A stretch of 7,220 nt of DNA from S012-109 sp964425105 (GCA_964425105.1 CAYRLE010000100.1:1-7220); one strand, 5' to 3'; positions 1 through 5,933 are shown, counted from the first letter of the stretch. The notes: generated by a model not told the origin, from the letters alone. Translations and numbers: made by a program.

Positions 1-21
1 AGTCTTTCCGCCTCACTAACA

Positions 22-762
22 CTAAGCGCTCAGTACCATCTTCACACCGGCGATCACCAGCACCACGCCCAGCAGTCGACGCAGCCAACGGGGCGGGAAA
101 CGCCGCACCAGCAGTTCCGAACCGACCACGGCGCCCGCCAGCGCCACTGCCACCAAGCAGGGCAGGCCTGATGGCCAGACACCGCCGCCCATGCCATGCC
201 CCGCCAGTCCGGCAAGAGAATTCAGCACAATGAAGGCTGCGGCAATGGCAGCACTGTCTCGCATGGTGCACCAGCCCAGAAACAGCAGCAGGGGACTGAG
301 ATAAATCCCGCCACCAACGCCCGTCATACCCGCCAACAGTCCCAATGCAGCGCCTACCAAGAGGGCAAGCCACAAGCGCGGCGTCTCGCCCGCCCTCTCG
401 TCACCCCGCTCGAAGATGAAGCGCAAAGCCGCCACCAGCAGCGCCGCCCCTACGAGATAACGATAGGCATGATCCTCCAGCTGTATCATGCCGCCCCAGA
501 ATGCCATGGGCAGAGATGCCGCCATGATGGGCAGGAACAAGCGCCAGGAGAAACGGCGCAGCCGCGACAGACGCAGCAGCACTAGACCGGCCACGAAGAC
601 GTTCATGACCAGTGCTGCCGCCTTCATTTCCTGCGGCGCCAGTCCGAACAGCGCCATAGCCGCCAGATAGCCGGAAGCCCCACCGTGCCCCACCGACGAA
701 TAGAGTGCCGCCATGAGGAAAATCAGCGTCAGCAGCTGCCAGGAATAAACCGATGTCATCAT
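22..762 (-). CDS. TSUP (TauE/SafE) family membrane permease
   Basis: A 246-residue, strongly hydrophobic protein with roughly eight membrane segments (about residues 8-22, 49-65, 74-92, 99-115, 129-145, 150-165, 170-188, 200-217 and 229-245). Two Gly-rich motifs, GHGGASGY (25-32) and GMTGVGGGIYLSP (145-157), sit at equivalent places in the two halves, the internal duplication typical of TSUP transporters. The length is normal for the family. Members export or take up small anionic sulfur or organic compounds such as sulfite or sulfoacetate; the substrate cannot be told here. Two ATG codons lie in tandem (760-762 and 757-759); the second is better spaced (5 nt) from the only Shine-Dalgarno-like AGG at 765-767, so the real protein may be one residue shorter. 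A TATGAT box at 829-834 (minus strand) is a possible -10, with no good -35. The gene diverges from the HD-GYP gene and nothing ties it to the signalling cluster. Confidence 0.88.
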   Translation of the reverse strand: MMTSVYSWQLLTLIFLMAALYSSVGHGGASGYLAAMALFGLAPQEMKAAALVMNVFVAGLVLLRLSRLRRFSWRLFLPIMAASLPMAFWGGMIQLEDHAYRYLVGAALLVAALRFIFERGDERAGETPRLWLALLVGAALGLLAGMTGVGGGIYLSPLLLFLGWCTMRDSAAIAAAFIVLNSLAGLAGHGMGGGVWPSGLPCLVAVALAGAVVGSELLVRRFPPRWLRRLLGVVLVIAGVKMVLSA

Positions 763-884
763 CGCCTGCTCAAGGGGAAAGAAACCGTTTCAGTACACGA
801 CAAGGCAGGCCTCAGCCTATCTTGCCTGATCATAACATATTGTCCTGATTGGATTTATTTCTTGCCGGACCACCAAGAAAGAGA

Positions 885-911
885 TAAGGAAAAACTCCCA
901 TCGGCCGATAT
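885..911 (+). promoter_or_regulatory. candidate sigma28 (FliA)-type promoter for the HD-GYP gene
   Basis: TAAGGAAA (885-892), exactly 11 nt, then GCCGATAT (904-911). The established FliA consensus is TAAAGTTT-N11-GCCGATAA: the -10 half matches 7 of 8 and the -35 half only 4 of 8. Transcription would start near 919, giving a leader of about 105 nt before the GTG at 1024. A TATAAG box (913-918) just downstream could alternatively be a sigma70 -10, but it has no recognisable -35. A flagellar-sigma promoter would fit a c-di-GMP-related gene, but this is a pattern match only. Confidence 0.4.
900..909. repeat. perfect 10-bp palindrome ATCGGCCGAT
   Basis: A gapless 5+5 inverted repeat in the divergent region, about 115 nt before the HD-GYP start. 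It overlaps the GCCGATAT box of the candidate sigma28 promoter and lies just upstream of a TATAAG box. It could be an operator half, or the symmetry may simply come from the GCCGAT promoter element. No known regulator is assigned. Confidence 0.35.
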
Positions 912-949
912 ATATAAGGTGCACTGATCCTCTGCAGCTGTGTTCCACG

Positions 950-965
950 GCCGCCGACCGGCGGC
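950..965 (+). other. GC-rich hairpin in the HD-GYP leader
   Basis: GCCGCC (950-955), loop GACC, GGCGGC (960-965): a perfect all-GC 6-bp stem about 58 nt upstream of the GTG start. No T-run follows, so it is not an intrinsic terminator. It would fold in the 5' leader of any transcript starting at the upstream promoter candidates and might affect translation or RNA stability; function unknown. Confidence 0.45.
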
Positions 966-1023
966 ATCATTTGCGGCATGCCATCGTCCAGCACGCGTTC
1001 GATTCATATAAACGGGGTTCATT

Positions 1024-2301
1024 GTGGTTGAATACACCCAAGAGAAAATAGCAGTCCAAGACCTCGTCACCGGCATGTATGTGGCGAAACTGGATCGTCC
1101 CTGGGTGGGCACCCCATTCCCTATCCAGGGCTTCCATGTCCAAAGCGAAGACGACATCAACAAACTGGCTCTACATTGCAAATATGTCCATGTAGACGTC
1201 GCCAAGAGCAGGGTCTCCATCAGGCGCCTCCAGACGCTCTCATCACAGACCGTCTCCCTGGGGAAAACCAAACTGGTGGTCAATGAAGAAATCTATGAAA
1301 AGACCAAGATCCTAACACAGGAAATCCATACCGCCAGCAAGCTGCACAAGGATATCTCACTGGCTGTCGATCAACTGATGAATAAAATAGCCGCCGGCAA
1401 ACCTGTCGTCATCAAGGCGGCCAAGAAAGTGACCGACAGGATGGTGGACAGTATTGCCCGCAATCCCGACGCCTTTATCTGGATTGCCCGTATCCGTAAC
1501 AAGGATGAATATACCTACAGTCACAGTGTACGTGCCACCATCTGGGCCATTACCTTCGGCCGCCACCTGGGATTGAGCAAAGACAAACTGGAAAATCTCG
1601 CCTTGGGCGTCCTGCTATCGGAGGTGGGCAAGACCAGGCTGCCCGACGAGGTCCTCAAGAAACGGGGGCGCCTGAGCACAGAGGAATTCGAAGTCATGAA
1701 GAAGCATGTCACCTATGGGGTCGCTATTCTGCGTGAAACCAGGGGTATCCAGCAGGACGTGCTCGATGTGGTCGGCAGCCATCATGAACGACACAATGGC
1801 ACAGGTTATCCACGCGCCCTGAAAGGCAATCAGATCCCGCTGCTGGGCAAGATTGCCGGTATCGTTGATTTCTACGATGCCGTCACCTGTCCGCGCCACG
1901 AAGAACTGGCCCTATCCCCGTCGGAGGCCATGATCAAGCTGCATGAGCTGCGTGACCGCGACTTCCAGGCAGAGTTGGTGGATGAATTCATCCAGGCCAT
2001 CGGCATCTATCCCACCGGTTCCCTCATTGAACTCAGCAGCGGCGAAGTGGGTGTCATCACCGAGCAGAATGTCGGCCGCCGCCTGCGGCCCAAGGTGCTG
2101 CTGATTCTCGACCGGCACAAACGTCCCCTCAAGAAACAACGGGAGATCGACCTGCAGAAAGTGGCACAGGATGACAAGGGAAGAGATCTCACTATCGCCG
2201 CCTGCCTGCCGGAAGGCAGTTATGACATCGATCTCAACCGCTTCCGCAAAAATTTCATCGGCCGTCTGCTGGGGATGGGCAACCCACTGTTTCATCATTG
2301 A
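1024..2301 (+). CDS. DUF3391 + HD-GYP domain protein with degenerate HD dyad
   Basis: A 425-residue cytoplasmic protein without membrane segments. Residues 7-130 are a DUF3391 domain with the typical opening (LVTGMYVAKLDRPWVGTPF, 14-32). Residues 160-335 are an HD-GYP domain: YSHS (165-168, His167), KKH (His228), HHERHNGTGYP (253-263), then VDFYDAV (Asp282). HD-GYP enzymes hydrolyse c-di-GMP at a di- or tri-iron centre. Here the name-giving His-Asp pair is Ser199-Glu200 (LLSEVGK; codons TCG GAG at 1618-1623), and the usual Asp in HHExxDGxGYP is Asn258. Loss of the HD ligands argues against normal phosphodiesterase activity; the protein may bind c-di-GMP, act through its GYP surface, or use altered metal ligation. 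The GTG start follows a GGGG Shine-Dalgarno (1014-1017, 6 nt away), and the next Met (residue 18) falls inside the DUF3391 motif, so GTG is preferred. Family call very sure; activity uncertain. Confidence 0.93.
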   Translation: MVEYTQEKIAVQDLVTGMYVAKLDRPWVGTPFPIQGFHVQSEDDINKLALHCKYVHVDVAKSRVSIRRLQTLSSQTVSLGKTKLVVNEEIYEKTKILTQEIHTASKLHKDISLAVDQLMNKIAAGKPVVIKAAKKVTDRMVDSIARNPDAFIWIARIRNKDEYTYSHSVRATIWAITFGRHLGLSKDKLENLALGVLLSEVGKTRLPDEVLKKRGRLSTEEFEVMKKHVTYGVAILRETRGIQQDVLDVVGSHHERHNGTGYPRALKGNQIPLLGKIAGIVDFYDAVTCPRHEELALSPSEAMIKLHELRDRDFQAELVDEFIQAIGIYPTGSLIELSSGEVGVITEQNVGRRLRPKVLLILDRHKRPLKKQREIDLQKVAQDDKGRDLTIAACLPEGSYDIDLNRFRKNFIGRLLGMGNPLFHH

Positions 2302-2349
2302 GCGCAGCAGTCAGTCGGCACATGACAGCAAAGAAGATCCAGATTCAAC

Positions 2350-2374
2350 GCAGAGCCTGAGAACAGGCTCCTGC
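2350..2374 (+). other. stem-loop after the HD-GYP gene
   Basis: The core GAGCCTG (2353-2359), loop AGAA, CAGGCTC (2364-2370) is perfect. With one bulged C the stem extends so that GCAG (2350-2353) pairs with CTGC (2371-2374). It begins 48 nt after the HD-GYP stop codon. No U-tract follows, so it is not a classical rho-independent terminator; it may protect the mRNA 3' end or act as a weak terminator. Confidence 0.5.
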
Positions 2375-2391
2375 AGTGACCATGAACCCTC

Positions 2392-2420
2392 CTGACCCAC
2401 TTGCCAGAAAAAACTATAAT
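2392..2420 (+). promoter_or_regulatory. candidate sigma70 promoter P1 of the ANTAR gene
   Basis: CTGACC (2392-2397; 4 of 6 to TTGACA), a 17-nt spacer, then a perfect TATAAT (2415-2420). Transcription would begin near 2427, leaving a leader of about 330 nt before the ATG at 2759. Spacing and -10 are ideal; the long leader is the unusual part. Confidence 0.45.
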
Positions 2421-2475
2421 CACTTGTTTATAAAAAGAAAACAATCAGGCATCAGAATTTTCTTAGGGCACTGCA

Positions 2476-2504
2476 TTGCATGCCACAGATAATTTATTTA
2501 TAAT
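2476..2504 (+). promoter_or_regulatory. candidate sigma70 promoter P2 of the ANTAR gene
   Basis: TTGCAT (2476-2481; 3 of 6 to TTGACA), a 17-nt spacer, then a perfect TATAAT (2499-2504), with start near 2511 and a leader of about 248 nt. A third, weaker pair, TTGTAC (2681-2686) with TATGTT (2704-2709) at 17 nt, lies closer to the gene. Which is used cannot be decided from sequence. Confidence 0.4.
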
Positions 2505-2758
2505 TTGTATGGTTTTTGCCTCCACCACAGTATGAAGTAGCATTAATTTCACATATATCGTATAAAATATATCCATCATGCCGGCACCTCAGACCTGTCC
2601 CCGGCATCGCAACTGGCCCTCATCTGCCATCCCTCTGTCGTCCATCGTCACCCCATGGACCAGCAATACAACAGCACTCCTTGTACCGCTGTAGATCTAA
2701 TCATATGTTTTATGACCCCACTAAAATATTAATAATATAGATTAAATTTGAAACACTG

Positions 2759-3427
2759 ATGACAAAGATACTACTCATAGACGACGATCGCCTAACCTTA
2801 ATGAATCTTGACGAGGAACTGCGCAATGCAGGATATGAGATACTGGAAACGAGCAACGGCGCTGAGGCACTAGAGTTGGCAAGACGCGCGCCCCTCGATC
2901 TGGCGCTCGTAAATATCAACTTACCCGATGTTCCAGGTACTGAAGTGGCCCGTGAACTGCGGGAGAATCTCAATATCTACAGCCTGCTCCTTACCGACCA
3001 TGAGGAGCGAAAACTGGTCAAGGAGGCGGCCAATTCGGGTACCCTGGGCTGTCTGGTCACACCCATCAGTACCACTGAAATCATTCTCGCCATAGAGACC
3101 GCCCTCCACGTCAGCGGGGAACTCGCCCAACTCCGCGACAGCAAGGAGCGGCTGGTCCGCACCCAGACTACTAATCGCCATATCAGCGTCGCCATCGGCA
3201 TCTATATGGAGCGCTTCCATGTCAGCCAGATCGAGGCCTTCGAGACCTTACGCGCCTATGCCCGCTCCGAACGCCGCAAGCTGGCGTCGGTGTGCGAAGA
3301 ACTGGTCCTGGCCACCGACCGGCGCAACGAATTGACCAACCGCATCTATTATATGGAAAAGACTGCCGCCGTCAGGAAAATAAAGAGTAACAAGAAACGA
3401 GGGCCATCCCTCATCGATGATCAATAA
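2759..3427 (+). CDS. atypical receiver + ANTAR RNA-binding regulator
   Basis: A 222-residue cytoplasmic protein. Residues 1-118 form a CheY-like receiver: ILLIDDD (4-10) gives the acidic pocket and LVNINLPDVPG (50-60) the beta-3/alpha-3 loop. The phosphoacceptor position is Asn52 instead of Asp, and the beta-5 Lys of the usual KP motif is Thr101 (TP, 101-102), so standard phosphorylation is unlikely. Residues about 125-186 form an ANTAR domain (RHISVAIGIYMER, 140-152; EAFETLRAYA, 159-168), though the usual AKG is AIG. ANTAR proteins such as AmiR and NasR bind RNA hairpins to prevent transcription termination, and AmiR also has a non-phosphorylated receiver controlled by a partner. A basic tail (206-214) follows. 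The ATG has no clear Shine-Dalgarno, but the receiver begins directly after it. The gene overlaps the convergent GGDEF-EAL gene by 7 bp. No partner sensor kinase lies in view; control by protein interaction is inferred. Confidence 0.87.
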   Translation: MTKILLIDDDRLTLMNLDEELRNAGYEILETSNGAEALELARRAPLDLALVNINLPDVPGTEVARELRENLNIYSLLLTDHEERKLVKEAANSGTLGCLVTPISTTEIILAIETALHVSGELAQLRDSKERLVRTQTTNRHISVAIGIYMERFHVSQIEAFETLRAYARSERRKLASVCEELVLATDRRNELTNRIYYMEKTAAVRKIKSNKKRGPSLIDDQ

Positions 3428-5691
3428 CGTGGGGAGCTTTTGACCGACAGCCGTTCTTCTGCCGCCGGCATGCCTGTACACACCGCCAGCCAGTCCCGCG
3501 CAAGCAAGGCTGGCAGTTCTTGCTTTGCCAGCGGCCTGCTGAAAAGAAAACCCTGGACGGCGCCGCAGCCCCAGGCCTTGAGCATCTGCAACTGAGCATA
3601 GCTTTCCACCCCCTCAGCCACCACGCGCAATTGCAGCGCCTGCCCCAGGGTGACGATGGTCCTGGCCACGGCAGCCCCTTGTCCGTCTTCGCTGATATCC
3701 TGGATGAAGGAACGGTCGATCTTCAGGGTGTGCAGGGGAAAGCGATTCAGATAGCTCAATGATGAATAACCGGTGCCGAAATCGTCGATTGCAAGACGAA
3801 TCCCCATTTCCGCCAGGCAGTTGATATTTTCGACCGTCACGCCGCTGCGTTCGACGAGCACGCTCTCGGTCAACTCCAACTCCAGCCTGCCCGGCTCCAG
3901 GCCGCATTCCGCCAGGATATGAAACACACGTTTGGCGAAATCCGGATCAGCGAGTTGAAGACTGCTGACATTGACCGATACGGCCGGCGCCTGTGGTTCT
4001 ATTCCATCCCATTCCCTGGCCATGGCGCAGGCCTCACGCAGCACCCACTCACCGACCTGCTTGATGAGCCCGGTTTCTTCAAGCAATGGCAAGAACCGCA
4101 GGGGCTGCACTATGCCACTGCCTGGTTTGCACCAGCGCAGCAAGGCCTCGAAACTGATAATGCGGGTCCTTTCGAGGTCGATAATCGGCTGGTAATGCAA
4201 GCTGAATTGACCTTGCTCCAGCGCCTGGCGCAGTTCGGTCTCCATATCCAGAGCCTGTTCCGCAGAGTGATCCATCCCGCTCTTGAAGAAGCAATAGGCA
4301 TTCTTCCCCTGGGCCTTGGACTGGTGGAGCGCAGCATCGGCGTATTTCAACAGTCCCTCGGGATCCTTGCCATCATCGGGATAGAAACTGATGCCGATAT
4401 TTGCTGACAAGAAGATCTCGCGCTCGGCGATGGCATAGGCATCGGTGAAGATCTTTTGGATCTTGTGGATGGCGTGAATGCAGTCCTGCCTATCATAGAT
4501 GTCCCGCAAAAGAACAGTAAATCTGTCTCCTCCAAAATGGGAGACGATGTCGTTGCTGCGCAGGCTCTCTTTGAGACGCAGGGCAAGTGCCTGCAATAGG
4601 GCATCACCGGCGGCGTGCCCCAGGGTGTCATTGATATTCTTGAAGCGGTTCAGATCGAGAAACAGGATGGCCAGCCTGCCTTTCCCGCCCTGCAGCTTGG
4701 CAATGGCATGGGTGACGAGCTCCTGAAAAAGCCCGCGGTTGGGCAGGCCGGTAAGATCGTCGTAGTTGCTCATCCTGGCCATCTCCGTCTTCGCCCGCCA
4801 CAACTGGGTGAAGTCCTCTATGGTCAAGAGCAACTCCGCAGCATTGAGTGAGGCACCACTGGCATCTTCGATCTGCGGCAGGCGGGTGAAGGTCACCAGC
4901 AGATTCCTGGTCTCACCACCGGCGAAGGGCAAAAAGATATTACAGCTGGAATGACCGCCATGCTGGGCCGACAGGGCCAACTCCCGGAGTTCATCCACGG
5001 GAAAAATGCTGCTCAACGCCAGACCATCGACATCGTCATAGAGTTGGAGCAGTCTGCGGGCCGCCGGATTTGCGGACAATACCCGCATCTCGCCTGACAA
5101 CACCAGCATACCGCAAGGAGTGTTGTCGACGATGGATTCGGAATAGGCCTTGAGGGCCGTCTCGTTCATTTTACCGGCATGGATATAGGCGTCCATGGCC
5201 AGGCCCATGTCCAGAAATATGATCTTGATCAAAGCGGCCATAACTGGCTGAGAGTCCGCCGCCTCCGCATCGGGAATCTCGCCGAGGTAATGCAGCAAGG
5301 CATTGAGATACTTGCTGTAGGCTCCCAGATACCACTTGGTGGCCAGACCCGCCCGCTGATGGGCGACCCCCACCTGCAGGCGGTTGCGCACATACTCCCA
5401 ACCGTATTCCCCGTCGGTCAGGGAATCGAAATACTGCGCCTGGCTATGCTTGAGTCTGCGCACCCGCTGCGTATCGCGCAGCAGATCGGCAGTGGGAGGG
5501 AACTGCACGAAGTCATCGTACAAGTCATCCAGGAATCTGGCGCGAAAACCGGTCAGCCGATCATGCACCTGGCGCAATAGCGCTTCATCGGCCTCGGTAA
5601 ATTGGAGATACGCTTTGCGCTGCCTGATATCTTCATCGTCGATATCCATCTCATCACAGATGGCATCCAGAAATCGTTCGATACTCTTCAT
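3421..5691 (-). CDS. globin-coupled sensor - PAS - GGDEF - EAL c-di-GMP protein
   Basis: A 756-residue soluble protein. Residues about 25-172 are a globin-sensor (protoglobin-like) domain: LYDDFVQFPPT (57-67), then VGVAHQRAGLATKWYLGAY (107-125), where His111 (codon at 5359-5361) is the expected proximal heme ligand. About 180-298 is PAS-like (IVDNTPCGMLVL, 187-198). GGDEF spans about 305-470: DDLTGLPNR (311-319) and LDLNRF (345-350, metal-site Asp346) are present, but the signature is GGDRF (387-391), Arg390 replacing Glu; an I-site-like RxxD (Arg378-Asp381) remains. EAL spans about 483-730 and looks complete: EALLRW (514-519), Asn574, TES (Glu609), DDFGTGYSS (636-644), KID (657-659), AEGVE (Glu693) and Gln713. 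Predicted: a heme-gas-regulated c-di-GMP phosphodiesterase, with the GGDEF part probably regulatory. The ATG has a strong GAGGAGG Shine-Dalgarno (5698-5704). It lies downstream of the MCP gene on the same strand but has its own promoter candidate. Heme binding itself is inferred. Confidence 0.93.
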   Translation of the reverse strand: MKSIERFLDAICDEMDIDDEDIRQRKAYLQFTEADEALLRQVHDRLTGFRARFLDDLYDDFVQFPPTADLLRDTQRVRRLKHSQAQYFDSLTDGEYGWEYVRNRLQVGVAHQRAGLATKWYLGAYSKYLNALLHYLGEIPDAEAADSQPVMAALIKIIFLDMGLAMDAYIHAGKMNETALKAYSESIVDNTPCGMLVLSGEMRVLSANPAARRLLQLYDDVDGLALSSIFPVDELRELALSAQHGGHSSCNIFLPFAGGETRNLLVTFTRLPQIEDASGASLNAAELLLTIEDFTQLWRAKTEMARMSNYDDLTGLPNRGLFQELVTHAIAKLQGGKGRLAILFLDLNRFKNINDTLGHAAGDALLQALALRLKESLRSNDIVSHFGGDRFTVLLRDIYDRQDCIHAIHKIQKIFTDAYAIAEREIFLSANIGISFYPDDGKDPEGLLKYADAALHQSKAQGKNAYCFFKSGMDHSAEQALDMETELRQALEQGQFSLHYQPIIDLERTRIISFEALLRWCKPGSGIVQPLRFLPLLEETGLIKQVGEWVLREACAMAREWDGIEPQAPAVSVNVSSLQLADPDFAKRVFHILAECGLEPGRLELELTESVLVERSGVTVENINCLAEMGIRLAIDDFGTGYSSLSYLNRFPLHTLKIDRSFIQDISEDGQGAAVARTIVTLGQALQLRVVAEGVESYAQLQMLKAWGCGAVQGFLFSRPLAKQELPALLARDWLAVCTGMPAAEERLSVKSSPRY

Positions 5692-5697
5692 CCTCGT

Positions 5698-5704
5698 CCT
5701 CCTC
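5698..5704 (-). promoter_or_regulatory. strong ribosome-binding site of the GGDEF-EAL gene
   Basis: GAGGAGG on the minus strand ends 6 nt before the ATG at 5691, a near-consensus Shine-Dalgarno that fixes the start. Together with the bases up to the ATG it contains three GGA triplets within 16 nt, the core recognised by CsrA/RsmA proteins, although none shows the fuller ANGGA form. Confidence 0.75.
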
Positions 5705-5819
5705 GAGATGCACTGGGCATCTCACAAAACGTGCAGGCAATGCAATGAGGCGGGGATGGGGCCCGGTGTGGCTGGGTTCGCCGTCGCGGAGCGGGGATGA
5801 GGTTCTTACGACGCTGAAA

Positions 5820-5856
5820 CTCCAGAATCAGGTATTGTTCTTGTTGTTGTCTGGAG
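5820..5856 (-). other. CAA-rich stem-loop in the GGDEF-EAL leader
   Basis: On the minus strand CTCCAGA (5856-5850) can pair with TCTGGAG (5826-5820), a perfect 7-bp stem closing a 23-nt loop rich in CAA/GAA triplets (CAACAACAAGAACAA). It lies just after the predicted transcription start, so it would be at the 5' end of the mRNA. Such A/C-rich loops are typically unstructured and accessible; function unknown. Confidence 0.4.
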
Positions 5857-5879
5857 CGCTTGTAGATATTACCAGCCAA

Positions 5880-5908
5880 ATTCTACCTCATTTGCAGATC
5901 ATGCTCAA
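5880..5908 (-). promoter_or_regulatory. sigma70-like promoter of the GGDEF-EAL gene
   Basis: Minus strand: TTGAGC (5908-5903; 4 of 6 to TTGACA), a 17-nt spacer, TAGAAT (5885-5880; 5 of 6 to TATAAT). The start would be near 5873, giving a leader of about 180 nt. It lies between the MCP stop and the GGDEF-EAL start, so the downstream gene can be transcribed without the MCP gene. Confidence 0.55.
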
Positions 5909-5917
5909 TCTCATCCT

Positions 5918-5932
5918 GCGCCGGGACGGCGC
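5918..5932 (-). terminator. GC-rich hairpin right after the MCP gene (weak terminator candidate)
   Basis: GCGCCG (5918-5923) and CGGCGC (5927-5932) form a perfect 6-bp GC stem with a 3-nt loop (or 5 bp with 5 nt), starting 1 nt after the MCP stop codon. No U-run follows in the direction of transcription (the next bases are AGGATGAG), so it does not meet the rule for an intrinsic terminator. It may pause polymerase or stabilise the mRNA 3' end. Confidence 0.4.
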
Positions 5933-5933
5933 T

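Larger units (their letters stand above)
2302..2758. other. 457-nt non-coding region upstream of the ANTAR gene
   Basis: No convincing gene is visible. The part from about 2400 to 2575 is much more AT-rich than the flanking genes and contains two TATAAT boxes with properly spaced -35 elements. From about 2578 to 2740 there is a series of short perfect inverted repeats: 2578-2584/2601-2607 (ATGCCGG, 16-nt loop), 2640-2645/2655-2660 (GTCCAT, 9-nt loop), 2667-2671/2681-2685 (TACAA), 2701-2705/2711-2715 (TCATA) and 2726-2731/2733-2738 (ATATTA). Transcripts from either upstream promoter would carry a leader of roughly 250-330 nt holding these structures. ANTAR proteins act on RNA hairpins, so self-control through this leader is conceivable, but the paired hexaloop ANTAR target was not recognised. 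Confidence 0.55.

Noticed and set aside
14..25. Tandem CACTAA CACTAA at the TSUP gene end
   Set aside because: Two 6-bp copies only, partly in the stop codon region; no sign of function.
801..827. Near-inverted repeat AGGCA ... TGCCT in the divergent region as terminator or operator
   Set aside because: Only 5 bp match with a long spacer, within what chance gives.
2353..2370. Perfect hairpin after the HD-GYP gene considered as an intrinsic terminator
   Set aside because: No T-tract follows the stem, so only a stem-loop is reported.
2578..2660. Hairpin pair considered as the dual-hexaloop ANTAR target
   Set aside because: The loops are 16 and 9 nt, not hexaloops with A1 and G4.
2516..2740. 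74-codon plus-strand frame in the region before the ANTAR gene
   Set aside because: Low-complexity, no Shine-Dalgarno, no recognisable motif; the region is better explained as leader and promoters.
5688..5879. 63-codon minus-strand frame starting with TTG and overlapping the GGDEF-EAL start as ATGA
   Set aside because: Its TTG start is immediately next to the predicted -10 box and upstream of the predicted transcription start; the second half is Pro/Arg-rich with atypical codons, and no family is recognisable.
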